NCBI GenBank assembly: GCA_902595515.1
Contig: CACJQK010000003.1
Coordinates: 62,001 to 126,000 of the forward strand
Source: an uncultured SAR116 cluster alpha proteobacterium
GTDB lineage: Bacteria > Pseudomonadota > Alphaproteobacteria > Puniceispirillales > Marisalimonadaceae
Reading direction: 5' to 3'
DNA: 64,000 nucleotides
Shown here: piece after piece, positions 33,615 through 42,081 of the stretch
Position numbering within the stretch: position 1 is the stretch's first letter
Layout: the number at the start of each line of letters is the position of its first letter
The notes under the pieces: model-generated
What the model saw: the letters and a program-made list of their open reading frames with translations, nothing else
Databases searched by the model: none
Told to the model about the DNA's origin: nothing
Position numbers and translations under genes: made by a program

Positions 33615-33908
33615 ATGTTTACTTTAAAAAATATTTTCTTTTTAAACATTTTGATAATACTGCTTAGTATTTACGTAATACCGTCTTATTCTAAAGGAAA
33701 AATTTATGGAGAATCAAAAACTCTGTCTAAAGAATATATAAAATATGAAAATTGTAGACTTAGAAAAACAGAGATAAATATCAAAGATGGCGTAAAAGAC
33801 GGTTATAAATGTATATTTAAAAGGCAAGGTAAAGGAAAAGATGTTACTGTTTTTCAACCATCACCAGTATGTCAAAAATCTTTTAAATGTAAAACTGAGA
33901 TACAGTAA
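33615..33908 (+). CDS. Small secreted cysteine-containing protein
   Basis: 97 residues from ATG 33615, with GAGGAAG upstream (the in-frame 33591 start overlaps the previous gene). A signal peptide (IFFLNILIILLSIYVIPSYS) is followed by a basic 70-residue domain with four cysteines (NCRLRKTEIN, YKCIFKRQGK, PVCQKSFKCK), which could form two disulfides in the periplasm. Family unknown. Last gene before the terminator at 34001-34026. Confidence 0.6.
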   Translation: MFTLKNIFFLNILIILLSIYVIPSYSKGKIYGESKTLSKEYIKYENCRLRKTEINIKDGVKDGYKCIFKRQGKGKDVTVFQPSPVCQKSFKCKTEIQ

Positions 33909-34000
33909 ATCAATTTTTATATACAACATATTATTATTATTAAAAAAATAACTACTACATATAGTTAAATTATAAAAATTTTACAATAAATTCAATTATT

Positions 34001-34026
34001 TATAGCCAAAAGCTATATTTTTTTTT
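34001..34026 (+). terminator. Rho-independent terminator after the small-gene run
   Basis: Stem TATAGC/GCTATA (34001-34006 with 34012-34017), loop CAAAA, then nine T. It ends the run 32371-33908. The same bases may double as a promoter for the next gene (TATATT at 34014-34019). Confidence 0.65.
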
Positions 34027-34037
34027 AATATTTTAAA

Positions 34038-34388
34038 ATGGATAATTACGAAATAAATATTTTAAGAAGGGGTGGAAACTGGAAAAAAGTTAAACCCAAT
34101 GATTTAATTATTGATGAAATTGATAATGAGTTAAAAAAAGATGATGTGTTAGATTATAGCAAATCAGATCAAGATTTTCTTTCTTACGTGACTAGAGTCG
34201 ATGCAATTATTTCTAAGTTAGAATCTTTAGAAAATGAAAAGAATAATCTTAAAGAAGAGCTTAAGGCTATCGAAAACGAATTTTTGAACAAAAAGAAATC
34301 TGCTGAAGATAAAATTCATAAGCTCTCTCAAGAAAAAGAAATGTTTGAAAAAGCATTAAAAGTAATTAAAAATTTAAAAACGTTTTAG
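34038..34388 (+). CDS. Coiled-coil protein paired with ParA-like ATPase
   Basis: 116 residues. The N-terminal 50 residues are acidic/mixed (INILRRGGNWKKVKPNDLII), and residues 55-116 form a highly charged coiled coil (ESLENEKNNLKEELKAIENE). It begins 12 bases after a terminator T-run and has no visible ribosome site, so it may be leaderless. The ParA-like gene starts 11 bases after its stop, suggesting a two-gene unit in which this protein could be the ATPase partner or cargo adaptor. Family unknown. Confidence 0.6.
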   Translation: MDNYEINILRRGGNWKKVKPNDLIIDEIDNELKKDDVLDYSKSDQDFLSYVTRVDAIISKLESLENEKNNLKEELKAIENEFLNKKKSAEDKIHKLSQEKEMFEKALKVIKNLKTF

Positions 34389-34399
34389 TTTGGAGATAA

Positions 34400-35164
34400 A
34401 TGATGCCAAGTAATAAATCAAAAAATTTAAATGGCGCGAAATCCATTTTTGTTGCAAATGTAAAAGGTGGTGTTGGTAAAAGTACTCTGTCAATAATGCT
34501 TGCAAGATCTTTAGCTGATAGAATACCTGCTCAAAACATTACTGTAATTGATACAGATCTTCAAAGAACAGCAACTGAATTTTTATCAAAAAGCAACCCT
34601 GAAATTAACGTTGAATTTCTTCCAATTACGCCTGCATTCGAAAACACTAATATATCTCTTGTTCAACAATTTATTAAGCAAAATGAATTCCGACCAGGGC
34701 ATGTCGCAATTGTTGACACACCAGCTGGTAGTTCACAAAGACTATGGAATCTTGTTGCAGAAGGTTACTGCGTTTTAATACCAACTACACTTAGTAATGC
34801 AGATTTGTATCCAACTGAAAATTTTATTAGAAGTATGGATAAAGTTAAAGCCAGATATGGTAAGTCATATCCACACCTAATTGTTTGCCCAAATAAAATT
34901 CCTTTTGGTCAAAAGGATTTTTCATTAATGGCTGAAAGATTAAAAAATCATGACGTTGTTATTGGTCCAGCATTAAGGGACTTAGCAAGTGTAAGACATT
35001 TTTATAATGGGAAAGCAGAAAACTGGGAAAATAAAACAAATACAAATGCTCAATCCGATTTCAAACAATTTGGATCTTTTATTGAAAAGTTTGTCTTAGG
35101 TGAAGAGCTAGATAAGATATATTCAAAAAATAATGCACCAAAAAATGTTGTCCCAATTAGGTAA
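34400..35164 (+). CDS. ParA/MinD-family partitioning ATPase (orphan)
   Basis: 254 residues. A deviant Walker A motif (VKGGVGKSTLSIMLARSL, about residues 20-37), switch I DTDLQRTATEFL and Walker B VAIVDTPAGSSQRL are clear. No helix-turn-helix N-terminus and no parB or parS next door, so this is an orphan ParA of the type that positions cellular cargo (chemoreceptor arrays, carboxysomes, flagellar parts). ATG 34403 also fits, with GGAG 7 bases upstream. It follows the coiled-coil gene, and flagellar genes flank both sides. Confidence 0.85.
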   Translation: MMPSNKSKNLNGAKSIFVANVKGGVGKSTLSIMLARSLADRIPAQNITVIDTDLQRTATEFLSKSNPEINVEFLPITPAFENTNISLVQQFIKQNEFRPGHVAIVDTPAGSSQRLWNLVAEGYCVLIPTTLSNADLYPTENFIRSMDKVKARYGKSYPHLIVCPNKIPFGQKDFSLMAERLKNHDVVIGPALRDLASVRHFYNGKAENWENKTNTNAQSDFKQFGSFIEKFVLGEELDKIYSKNNAPKNVVPIR

Positions 35165-35166
35165 GT

Positions 35167-35340
35167 CTATGAATTTGTCTGTAACCTGTCTCCTAATTGG
35201 TCTATCCATCTCTCAGTAGCAATATACGGAATTTGTATTTTAATTTTATCTTTATTAACAATAATGTTTTTTACATATAAGTTGTCTTCAACTTTTTCTT
35301 TATTTTGCAATTCGTTCATTTGATCTAGTAATTTAAGCAT
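35167..35340 (-). CDS. Possible small ORF, 57 aa
   Basis: The minus strand from ATG 35340 encodes 57 residues with natural composition (MLKLLDQMNELQNKEKVEDN then ending ATERWIDQLGDRLQTNS). The frame stays open without an ATG to about 35457. No ribosome site is evident before the ATG. It lies downstream of the 22-codon ORF and its terminator, and its stop is 2 bases from the ParA stop. Could be real or chance. Confidence 0.35.
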   Translation of the reverse strand: MLKLLDQMNELQNKEKVEDNLYVKNIIVNKDKIKIQIPYIATERWIDQLGDRLQTNS

Positions 35341-35483
35341 AGTTTTATTTACGTCATGAATAAAACTTTGTTTAAATTTTCTGTAATAAAAGTTAATAAT
35401 TCTTGAGAAAAAACACTTGTGAATGCAATAAAGTTTAAATTTTAACGAATATTTTTAGAGAGATAATTAAAAATAATGAAAAA

Positions 35484-35506
35484 AAACAGGGTTTAAAACC
35501 CTGTTT
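35484..35506 (-). terminator. Rho-independent terminator, minus strand
   Basis: Minus strand hairpin AACAGGG ... CCCTGTT with a 7-base loop, followed by eight T (the complementary A-run is at 35479-35486 on the plus strand). It lies about 36 bases after the stop of the 22-codon ORF and would end a transcript coming from the right. Confidence 0.8.
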
Positions 35507-35542
35507 CGTATTTTGAATATAAAATAGAATATTAAGATAAAA

Positions 35543-35611
35543 TTATGTCAAAGGCTGCTCTGACAAATTAATAACCTTACAACAACTATTTCTATAAAAA
35601 ACACTAGACAT
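35543..35611 (-). CDS. 22-codon ORF with perfect Shine-Dalgarno and Cys-Cys
   Basis: Minus strand frame encoding MSSVFYRNSC then CKVINLSEQPLT. An AAGGAGGT ribosome site (35618-35625) lies 6 bases before the ATG, the strongest in the window, and a rho-independent terminator follows. The layout (SD, short frame, terminator) fits either a free-standing micro-protein gene or a leader peptide for attenuation, where the adjacent cysteine codons could sense cysteine. The downstream 57-aa frame is the only possible controlled gene, and it is weak. I know no family match. Confidence 0.6.
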   Translation of the reverse strand: MSSVFYRNSCCKVINLSEQPLT

Positions 35612-35721
35612 CAGACCACCTCCTTTTTTTAGTTAAAAAATCATTTTTATTTATTTACTATTAATATATTATTTACAAGTTTTTATATAAAAAAATTTAT
35701 TTTTTTTACAGGTCAAAATTT

Positions 35722-36111
35722 ATGAAAAAAAACAGTCAAGAAACAAAAACTTTTAAAGCTGGTGAAATAATTTACTCACATAACGATCCTGCGGAATTTA
35801 TTTTTTTGATTCATAGTGGAAAAGTAAGAATTGAGTCAAAACATGGATTAGAATTGGGAATTCTTGAAACAGGTGAAATTTTTGGAGAAGTTGGTCATAT
35901 TATAGAATCTCCAAGAACTGTGACTGCTGTAGCCGTTACTAATTCGATCATTAGGGTTATTGATGAAAAAACAGTTAAAGAAAAAATGAATTTAGCTGAT
36001 CCAGTTTTAGCTGCAATAGTAAGAGGTTTATCTCTTAGAATAGGTGACGCAAACGCTTTAGCTGAAAAACACTGGCTGGAATTAAATGTATATAAATCTC
36101 TAAAAAAATAG
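35722..36111 (+). CDS. Single-domain cyclic-nucleotide-binding protein
   Basis: 129 residues consisting of one cyclic-nucleotide-binding beta barrel (residues 8-105). It has FKAGEIIYSHNDPAEFIFLI, the binding cassette GEIFGEVGHIIESPRTVTAV and a C-terminal helix. The cassette contains the glutamate (FGE) and arginine (PRTV) that hold the ribose-phosphate, so ligand binding is plausible. No DNA-binding domain, so unlike Crp. The FliL-like gene follows 14 bases later; a role in motor regulation is an inference. Confidence 0.82.
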   Translation: MKKNSQETKTFKAGEIIYSHNDPAEFIFLIHSGKVRIESKHGLELGILETGEIFGEVGHIIESPRTVTAVAVTNSIIRVIDEKTVKEKMNLADPVLAAIVRGLSLRIGDANALAEKHWLELNVYKSLKK

Positions 36112-36125
36112 AAAAATAATAAAAA

Positions 36126-36737
36126 ATGGCAGACCAAAAAATTTCATTAAAAAGAAAAATAGCTAACATTAAGCATTTATATGCTTACTTAATTGCATTT
36201 TTTTCATCAGTTTTAACATTTATTTTTTTTTATTTTAGTAATGAAATGATTAAAGAAGAAAAGATGGTTGAAAAAGAAATAAATATTTATGAAGTTGCAA
36301 AAGAAGAAGCAATAAAGATGGGAAGAATGGAGCCAGATGAAAAACCAATAGTTCAAGAAATTGGGCCAGACGGAAAAGTTATTATTCCCTCTTTAAGTTA
36401 TTGGGATATAGGTGGTATGGGTGATAATGCAAATAAAAGTTTTTGGACTAATGTACCTAATTCAAATTCATTTATAAGTTTCGATTTAGTTTTTTCTTCG
36501 TATAAAGGTGAAATGCTAATGGATTTTTTAACTGACTATGATGTTGATTTTAGAAAAATTGTATATGATGAAATAAGCAAAACAAATTTTAAAAAACTTC
36601 AGGGAAGCGAAGGTAAAAATAAGTTACTTGAGAATATCAAAAATGAGTTCAATTCTTATTTAGACAAAAAAAATTTGGATCCCATAATATTTGGTGTTCA
36701 TTATAAAAAATTTGCCATTACAACTAGGGGTAATTAG
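36126..36737 (+). CDS. fliL: FliL-like flagellar basal-body protein
   Basis: 203 residues with one membrane helix (about residues 17-38) and a periplasmic C-terminal domain. The last 100 residues (NSFISFDLVFSSYKGEMLMD; GKNKLLENIKNEFNSYLDKK; IIFGVHYKKFAITTRGN) match the stomatin-like FliL domain: a paired beta-strand start, a regulatory helix and an end strand. FliL surrounds the stator and supports torque. It is longer than usual (about 150-170) because of the linker. It overlaps the thrC stop by 4 bases, convergent. Confidence 0.72.
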   Translation: MADQKISLKRKIANIKHLYAYLIAFFSSVLTFIFFYFSNEMIKEEKMVEKEINIYEVAKEEAIKMGRMEPDEKPIVQEIGPDGKVIIPSLSYWDIGGMGDNANKSFWTNVPNSNSFISFDLVFSSYKGEMLMDFLTDYDVDFRKIVYDEISKTNFKKLQGSEGKNKLLENIKNEFNSYLDKKNLDPIIFGVHYKKFAITTRGN

Positions 36738-37960
36738 TTAAAAATTTTAAAGTCTATCTCATTGTTTTTATTTACACGATTTGACACTTCCGGTAATGGA
36801 TATTTTAACCCCGTTGCACAATTAAAAAGAACAACTTTATCGTTTTTTGATATTAACTTTGATGACAATGCTTTTTCGTAAGCAGTCATTGTTGCGGCGC
36901 CTTCAGGACACAAAAAGCATCCATCAATTTTAGCAACGCGATCTCTTGCTTCCATTATGTCTTCATCTGAAACAGACATTGCAAAACCTTTACTTTCACG
37001 AATTGCTCTTATGATTAAAAAATCTCCTACTGCTATTGGCACTCTTATTCCAGCAGCTCTAGTATACGCATTTTCCCATAATGGTGCATGCTCATCCCCG
37101 TTTTCCCAAGCTTTGACAATAGGTGCGCACCCATTGGCTTGAACAGCAACCATTTTAGGTAGTTTTCCTTTCACCCATCCAAGTTCTTTTAATTCTAAAA
37201 AAGCTTTCCACATTCCAATTAAACCAGTGCCTCCACCAGTAGGATAAAAAATTATATCTGGTAATTTCCAATTAAATTGTTCTGCCAATTCAAGACCCAT
37301 AGTTTTCTTTCCTTCAATCCTATATGGTTCTTTAAGAGTTGAGACGTCAAACCACCCTACTTTTTCTTTGCCTTCTCCAACTATTTTTCCACAATCATTT
37401 ATTAAACCATTTACTAAAAAAGTTTCTGCTCCAAGTGATTGAATTTCTCTTACATTAATATCTGGAGTATCTTCAGGGCAGAACACAGTTGATTTTATAC
37501 CTGCGTTTGTTGCATAAGCAGCCATAGCAGCACCTGCATTTCCATTTGTGGGAATAGCTAAATGTTTCAACTTAAATTGTTTTGCCATTGAAACTGCCAA
37601 ACATAATCCCCTAGCTTTAAACGAACCAGTGGGAAGCCTTCCTTCATCTTTAACTAATAAAACACCCTTATTATTTGAAGAATAGTTAACGGTTCTATTT
37701 AACTTAATCAATGGAGTAATAGTTTCACCCAATGTAACTCTGTTCTTTGGATCTAATACTGGTAAAAGTGGTGAATATCTCCAGAAACCATCTACTTTGG
37801 AATTTGTAATATCATCTCTTGAAACTTCTTTTTTTAAAGTTTGCAAATCATACCTTACTAACAATGGTCTTCCTGCTTCAGATAAACCATGTATCTTATT
37901 AGCTTCATATTTCTTTCCAGTGATTGAACACTCAAGATGACTTACATAATTTTTTTCCAT
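36734..37960 (-). CDS. thrC: Threonine synthase
   Basis: PLP enzyme converting O-phosphohomoserine to threonine, 408 residues. The PLP lysine lies in PTGSFKARGLCLAVSMAKQF, the phosphate-binding loop is FYPTGGGTGLIGMW, and substrate loop PTNGNAGAAMAAYA is present. An N-terminal extension (SHLECSITGKKYEANKIHGL) is the short cap seen in the archaeal/plant-like class. Cotranscribed with the dehydrogenase at 37980 (19 bases apart). A related threonine-dehydratase-like function is less likely. Confidence 0.82.
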   Translation of the reverse strand: MEKNYVSHLECSITGKKYEANKIHGLSEAGRPLLVRYDLQTLKKEVSRDDITNSKVDGFWRYSPLLPVLDPKNRVTLGETITPLIKLNRTVNYSSNNKGVLLVKDEGRLPTGSFKARGLCLAVSMAKQFKLKHLAIPTNGNAGAAMAAYATNAGIKSTVFCPEDTPDINVREIQSLGAETFLVNGLINDCGKIVGEGKEKVGWFDVSTLKEPYRIEGKKTMGLELAEQFNWKLPDIIFYPTGGGTGLIGMWKAFLELKELGWVKGKLPKMVAVQANGCAPIVKAWENGDEHAPLWENAYTRAAGIRVPIAVGDFLIIRAIRESKGFAMSVSDEDIMEARDRVAKIDGCFLCPEGAATMTAYEKALSSKLISKNDKVVLFNCATGLKYPLPEVSNRVNKNNEIDFKIFN

Positions 37961-37979
37961 ATTTATTCCTGAACTTTAT

Positions 37980-39053
37980 TTATTTACTATTTTTACCTGA
38001 AATAATATCTATCATTGCTTGGGTAATTTGTTTTGTGGTGCTTTTTCCACCAAGATCTCTAGGTAAATATTTTTTGTCTGATGTAAGCTTTTCAATTGCG
38101 GACATCAACTTTTGAGCAGCCTGAAGTTCACCTAAATTTTCTAACATCATTACTGCAGACCAATAAGATCCAATAGGATTGGCAATTCCCTTTCCCATTA
38201 TATCAAAAGCAGATCCGTGAATTGGTTCAAACATAGATGGATGACGTTTTTCTGGATCTAAATTTCCTGTGGGAGCAATTCCCATTGACCCTGATAATGA
38301 CGCTGCCAAATCTGTTAAAATGTCAGCATGTAAGTTTGAAGCAACAACGGTGTCAATACTTTTTGGGTCTAATACCATTCTAGTAGTCATTGCATCAACA
38401 AGCATTTTATCTGTATTTACGTCCTTGTAATCTTGTGATATCTCATTAAATATTTCGTCCCACATAACCATACCATGTCTTTGAGCATTAGATTTAGTCA
38501 CTAAAGTTAATAATTTTCTTGGTCTGGATCTGGCTATCTCAAATGCAAACCTTTGTATTCTCTCTACACCCTGTTTTGTAAATAGAGTAACATCCATTGC
38601 TGTATCATGACTGTAACCTCTATGACTTCTACCGCCAATGCCTGAGTATTCTCCTTCAGAATTCTCTCTAATAAAACTCCAATCAATATCCTTTTCATCA
38701 ATATTTTTAAGAGGAGATATTATTCCAGGTAAAAGACGTACAGGCCTTAGATTTGCGTATTGATCTAAACCTTGACATAATTTTAACCTCAGCCCCCAAA
38801 GTGTTATGTGATCTGGAATTTCAGGTACACCAGCAGATCCAAAATAAATTGCACTAAAACTCTTAAGTTCTTCAACACCTTCGTCAGGCATCATAACACC
38901 ATGTTTTTTGTAGTACTCTGCTCCCCAATCAAATTGATGAAATTCTATTGGTAAATTTTGGACTGCCTTTGAAAGAGCTTTTAAAACCTCAACTCCACTA
39001 TGTATTACTTCTGTGCCAATCCCATCACCAGGAATAACTGCAATTTTGTACAT
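37980..39053 (-). CDS. ttuC: Tartrate/D-malate dehydrogenase (TtuC family)
   Basis: NAD-dependent oxidative decarboxylase of the isocitrate/isopropylmalate family, 357 residues, normal length. AVIPGDGIGTEVIHSGVEVL is the N-terminal motif; the substrate region (LRLKLCQGLDQYANLRPVRL) and RENSEGEYSGIGGRSH are TtuC/DmlA-like rather than LeuB-like. The metal-binding segment is VVASNLHADILTDLAASLSG, with the nucleotide-site EPIHGSAFDIMGKGIANPIG. First gene of the pair with thrC. Exact substrate (tartrate, malate, or another 2-hydroxyacid) is open. Confidence 0.85.
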   Translation of the reverse strand: MYKIAVIPGDGIGTEVIHSGVEVLKALSKAVQNLPIEFHQFDWGAEYYKKHGVMMPDEGVEELKSFSAIYFGSAGVPEIPDHITLWGLRLKLCQGLDQYANLRPVRLLPGIISPLKNIDEKDIDWSFIRENSEGEYSGIGGRSHRGYSHDTAMDVTLFTKQGVERIQRFAFEIARSRPRKLLTLVTKSNAQRHGMVMWDEIFNEISQDYKDVNTDKMLVDAMTTRMVLDPKSIDTVVASNLHADILTDLAASLSGSMGIAPTGNLDPEKRHPSMFEPIHGSAFDIMGKGIANPIGSYWSAVMMLENLGELQAAQKLMSAIEKLTSDKKYLPRDLGGKSTTKQITQAMIDIISGKNSK

Positions 39054-39145
39054 CTTTTGCCTTCTTAAATAAATAAATATAAATAATAATAAAAATAGTT
39101 TATCTATTAATAACTTAATTATTTCAATATTTAAAAAATTGTTAA

Positions 39146-40795
39146 ATGGTAGCTATCTCTAAACTATTAAATCAAATATTAAGTTCGCATTTAAAAATCA
39201 TAAGTATAATTATAATTTTCTTACTTCTTTCTCCAGTTATTTCTATAATTATATCAAGTTTTCAAAACACATATGATTTATGGCTACATCTTATAAATTC
39301 ACGTTTAAAGTATTATTTATACAACACTTTTATGTTAATGTTAGGTGTTTGTTTAACAACCTTTGTGATCGGAGTTTCTCTTGCCTGGTTAGTTTGCCGA
39401 TATAATTTTTACATGAAAAATATTATTGAGTGGGCACTACTTTTGCCTCTAGCATTACCGTCATATATAGTTGCGTATTGTTATACTGATTTTTTTGAAT
39501 ATAGTGGTTTTGTTCAGACAATATTAAGAGATTTATTTAATTTTTCTTCACCAAGTGATTATTATTTTCCAGAAATAAGATCTCTTGGAGGAGCAGTGTT
39601 TGTAATATCTTTTGTCTTATACCCTTATGTTTATCTAATTACCAAAGTTGCTTTTAAATCTACTCCTTCATCTTTAATTGAGTTTGCTGAGATCTCTGGG
39701 AAAAATATTTTCTATTTTGTTTCTTTACCTCTAGCTAAACCTGCAATAGTTGCTGGATTGTCATTAGTGTTGATGGAAACAGTTTCTGATTTTGGTACAG
39801 TAGATTTTTTTGCAGTTGAAACAATTACTCTTGGTATTTTTAACCTATGGCTTGGAATGAACAATCTAGCCTCAGCATCACAACTAGCTTTAGTAGGATT
39901 TACATTTGTAATTATTTTGCTTGCACTAGAGCTTTATGCAAGGAAAAAACAAAAATTTAACGATCCTAAATTCAACACTCACAATTTTTTTAATATTCAA
40001 GTATCTAAATCTAAAAATATTATAATTTTTTCAATATGCGTTATGCCAATATTATTTGGGTTTTTGATACCAGTACTTATTTTAATTGAGAATTCTCTAA
40101 ATTATTTTCACCTTGAAAATTTTGATCACTTAGTTACTATTGCCCAAAACTCTTTTTTTATTAGCTTCACTACTGCAACAATCATAATATTATTATCTAT
40201 AATTTTAACCGTAAGTATTAAATATCAAAATTTTAAAGGCTTTAATTTTTTATCTACAATTGCGGGTATTGGATATGCTTTTCCAGGCATAATTATAGCT
40301 CTTGGGACATTGTTTTTTATTTCTTTTATTGAAAAATTTGTAAATTTATCATTAGAAATCTTTTCTATTGATCTAAATTTAATCTTAATTGGTTCTTACT
40401 TTTTATTAATTTTTGCTTATATATCAAGATTTAATGCTGTTTCATTTGGCGCAATTAATAGCGGAATAAATAGATTACCCCCTAATTTACTTGAAGCTAG
40501 TAGATCACTTGGTAATCCGTTTTGGTATAGTTTTAGAAAGGTTATATTACCGTTATTAAGACCATCTGTTTTAACTGCATTTATTCTGGCTTTTGTTGAT
40601 ATTATTAAAGAACTTCCAATAACATTGTTATTAAGACCTTTCAATTTTGAAACTTTAGCCACATACGTATATCAATATGCAAATGATGAAATGCTTGAAA
40701 GAGCATCAAGCGCAGCTCTTCTTATAGTAATTATAGGACTTTTACCTATTTTGTTGATCAATAAAATAATAAATATAAATAAAAAAATAATTTAA
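39146..40795 (+). CDS. fbpB: Ferric iron ABC transporter permease
   Basis: 549-residue fused permease with about 12 membrane helices. Two EAA-type loops are present (EISGKNIFYFVSLPLAKPAI and EASRSLGNPFWYSFRKVILP), as in the FbpB/AfuB/SfuB type in which two permease units are fused. It imports iron from a periplasmic ferric-binding protein, and the fbpA-like gene is at 42212. No ATPase subunit (FbpC) is seen here. Upstream of fur and in the same direction. Confidence 0.88.
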   Translation: MVAISKLLNQILSSHLKIISIIIIFLLLSPVISIIISSFQNTYDLWLHLINSRLKYYLYNTFMLMLGVCLTTFVIGVSLAWLVCRYNFYMKNIIEWALLLPLALPSYIVAYCYTDFFEYSGFVQTILRDLFNFSSPSDYYFPEIRSLGGAVFVISFVLYPYVYLITKVAFKSTPSSLIEFAEISGKNIFYFVSLPLAKPAIVAGLSLVLMETVSDFGTVDFFAVETITLGIFNLWLGMNNLASASQLALVGFTFVIILLALELYARKKQKFNDPKFNTHNFFNIQVSKSKNIIIFSICVMPILFGFLIPVLILIENSLNYFHLENFDHLVTIAQNSFFISFTTATIIILLSIILTVSIKYQNFKGFNFLSTIAGIGYAFPGIIIALGTLFFISFIEKFVNLSLEIFSIDLNLILIGSYFLLIFAYISRFNAVSFGAINSGINRLPPNLLEASRSLGNPFWYSFRKVILPLLRPSVLTAFILAFVDIIKELPITLLLRPFNFETLATYVYQYANDEMLERASSAALLIVIIGLLPILLINKIININKKII

Positions 40796-40851
40796 TTTTT
40801 TGTAAACTTGTATTAGTTTAGAATGATTATAAATCTTTCTAGGAAAAAAGA

Positions 40852-41256
40852 ATGGCCCAACTTTATGAGAAATGTATAAAAAACGGTCTGAGAATGACAC
40901 TGCCTAGAAAAATTATACTAGAAGTAATAGAGGATTCTGCTGATCACCCTGATGTGGATGAAATGTATAGAAGAGCTGTTGAAAAAGATCGTTCAATCTC
41001 AATCGCAACTGTTTACAGAACAATTAAATTATTTGAAGAGGCTGGAATAATTGAAAGATTAGATATTGGTGACGGCAGATCTCGATATGAAGAAGCTGGC
41101 GAACATCATGAACATTTAATTGATGTAGAGAGTGGTGAAATCATTGAATTTCAGAACGAAGAACTAGAAGAAATGAAAAGGCAGGTAGCTCTTAATATGG
41201 GATATGAACTAGTAGATCATAGATTAGAGTTATTTGGAAAAAAAATAAAAAAATAA
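40852..41256 (+). CDS. fur: Ferric uptake regulator Fur (alphaproteobacterial type)
   Basis: 134 residues. Winged-helix DNA-binding part (LRMTLPRKIILEVIEDSADH; SIATVYRTIKLFEEAGIIER) and metal domain (GEHHEHLIDVESGEIIEFQN; LVDHRLELFGKKIKK). The CxxC zinc sites of E. coli Fur are missing (HLIDVESG in place of CxxCG), as in alphaproteobacterial Fur/Mur, so metal is bound by the His/Asp/Glu site. It lies among iron genes with candidate Fur boxes, which favours iron, though alphaproteobacterial Mur (manganese) is an alternative. Confidence 0.9.
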   Translation: MAQLYEKCIKNGLRMTLPRKIILEVIEDSADHPDVDEMYRRAVEKDRSISIATVYRTIKLFEEAGIIERLDIGDGRSRYEEAGEHHEHLIDVESGEIIEFQNEELEEMKRQVALNMGYELVDHRLELFGKKIKK

Positions 41257-41307
41257 CATTCTTGTTTGTTTAATTTCTTTGATTTCAAAGTTACATAATG
41301 TATTATT

Positions 41308-41326
41308 AATAATGATTATCAATTTC
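41308..41326. promoter_or_regulatory. Candidate Fur box upstream of SDR gene
   Basis: AATAATGATTATCAATTTC matches 15 of 19 bases of the Fur consensus GATAATGATAATCATTATC. It ends 14 bases before the start at 41341. Confidence 0.55.
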
Positions 41327-41340
41327 TCGAAAATTTAAAA

Positions 41341-42081
41341 ATGGAAGAAAAAGATAAAATTATAATTCTTACAGGAGGTAGCAGAGGCATAGGTCACGCT
41401 ACTTCAAAAAAATTTTGGGATGATGGATGGACAGTAATTACATTTTCACGATCTGAAGTTGCACCAAAATGTCCTTGGTCTAACAATAAACAATTTCACT
41501 TTCAAGTTGATCTTGAAGATGAAATTTCTTTAAACAAAAAACTTAAAGAGTTATCTAAATTTTTAAATGGGAGGCCAGTAAAAGCACTCATTAATAATGC
41601 TGCAATTTCTCCAAAAGACAAAAGAAATGAGAGACTTAGTTTTAATGAAACATCATTAGAATTATGGCGTAAAGTATTTAATGTTAATTTTTTTGCTCCA
41701 ATCATTATTTCAAAAGCTATTGTTAATAATCTTAAATCAGCTAATGGTATGATTATTAACGTAACATCTATTGCCAGTGATAATGTTCACCAATTTGCAG
41801 GACCTGCTTACGCAACATCTAAAGCTGCTCTAAAATCACTAACAAGAGAAATGGCATCAGATCTTGCCAAAGATAATATAAGAGTAAATGCTATAGCTCC
41901 TGGAGAAATTGAAACCTCTATGGTTACTCCAAGTAGTAAAAAATTACTCACAGAGAAGATACCTATGAAAAGATTTGGAACACCCGATGAAGTTGCAGGT
42001 GTCATTCTTTCAATGTGCTCAGAAACTTTCTCATATGTTAATGGAACGGAGATTCAGATTAATGGCGGTCAAACTGTCTAA
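41341..42081 (+). CDS. Short-chain dehydrogenase/reductase
   Basis: 246 residues, classical SDR. Cofactor motif ILTGGSRGIGHATSKKF (residues 9-25), NNAA, catalytic Ser (NVTSIASDN) and YATSK. The last segment (NGTEIQINGGQTV) is typical. Substrate is not predictable. The gene lies between fur and the ferric-binding protein with a Fur-like box just upstream, so it may be iron-controlled. A strong terminator follows at 42121. Confidence 0.88.
   Translation: MEEKDKIIILTGGSRGIGHATSKKFWDDGWTVITFSRSEVAPKCPWSNNKQFHFQVDLEDEISLNKKLKELSKFLNGRPVKALINNAAISPKDKRNERLSFNETSLELWRKVFNVNFFAPIIISKAIVNNLKSANGMIINVTSIASDNVHQFAGPAYATSKAALKSLTREMASDLAKDNIRVNAIAPGEIETSMVTPSSKKLLTEKIPMKRFGTPDEVAGVILSMCSETFSYVNGTEIQINGGQTV

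Noticed and set aside
33909-34000. tRNA or other structured RNA in the gap before the coiled-coil gene
   Set aside because: Only AT-rich spacer and the terminator stem are visible; no cloverleaf or conserved RNA motif.
41975-42061. Longer version of the 49-residue frame
   Set aside because: It lies wholly within the SDR frame; only the part after 42062 has any independent support.
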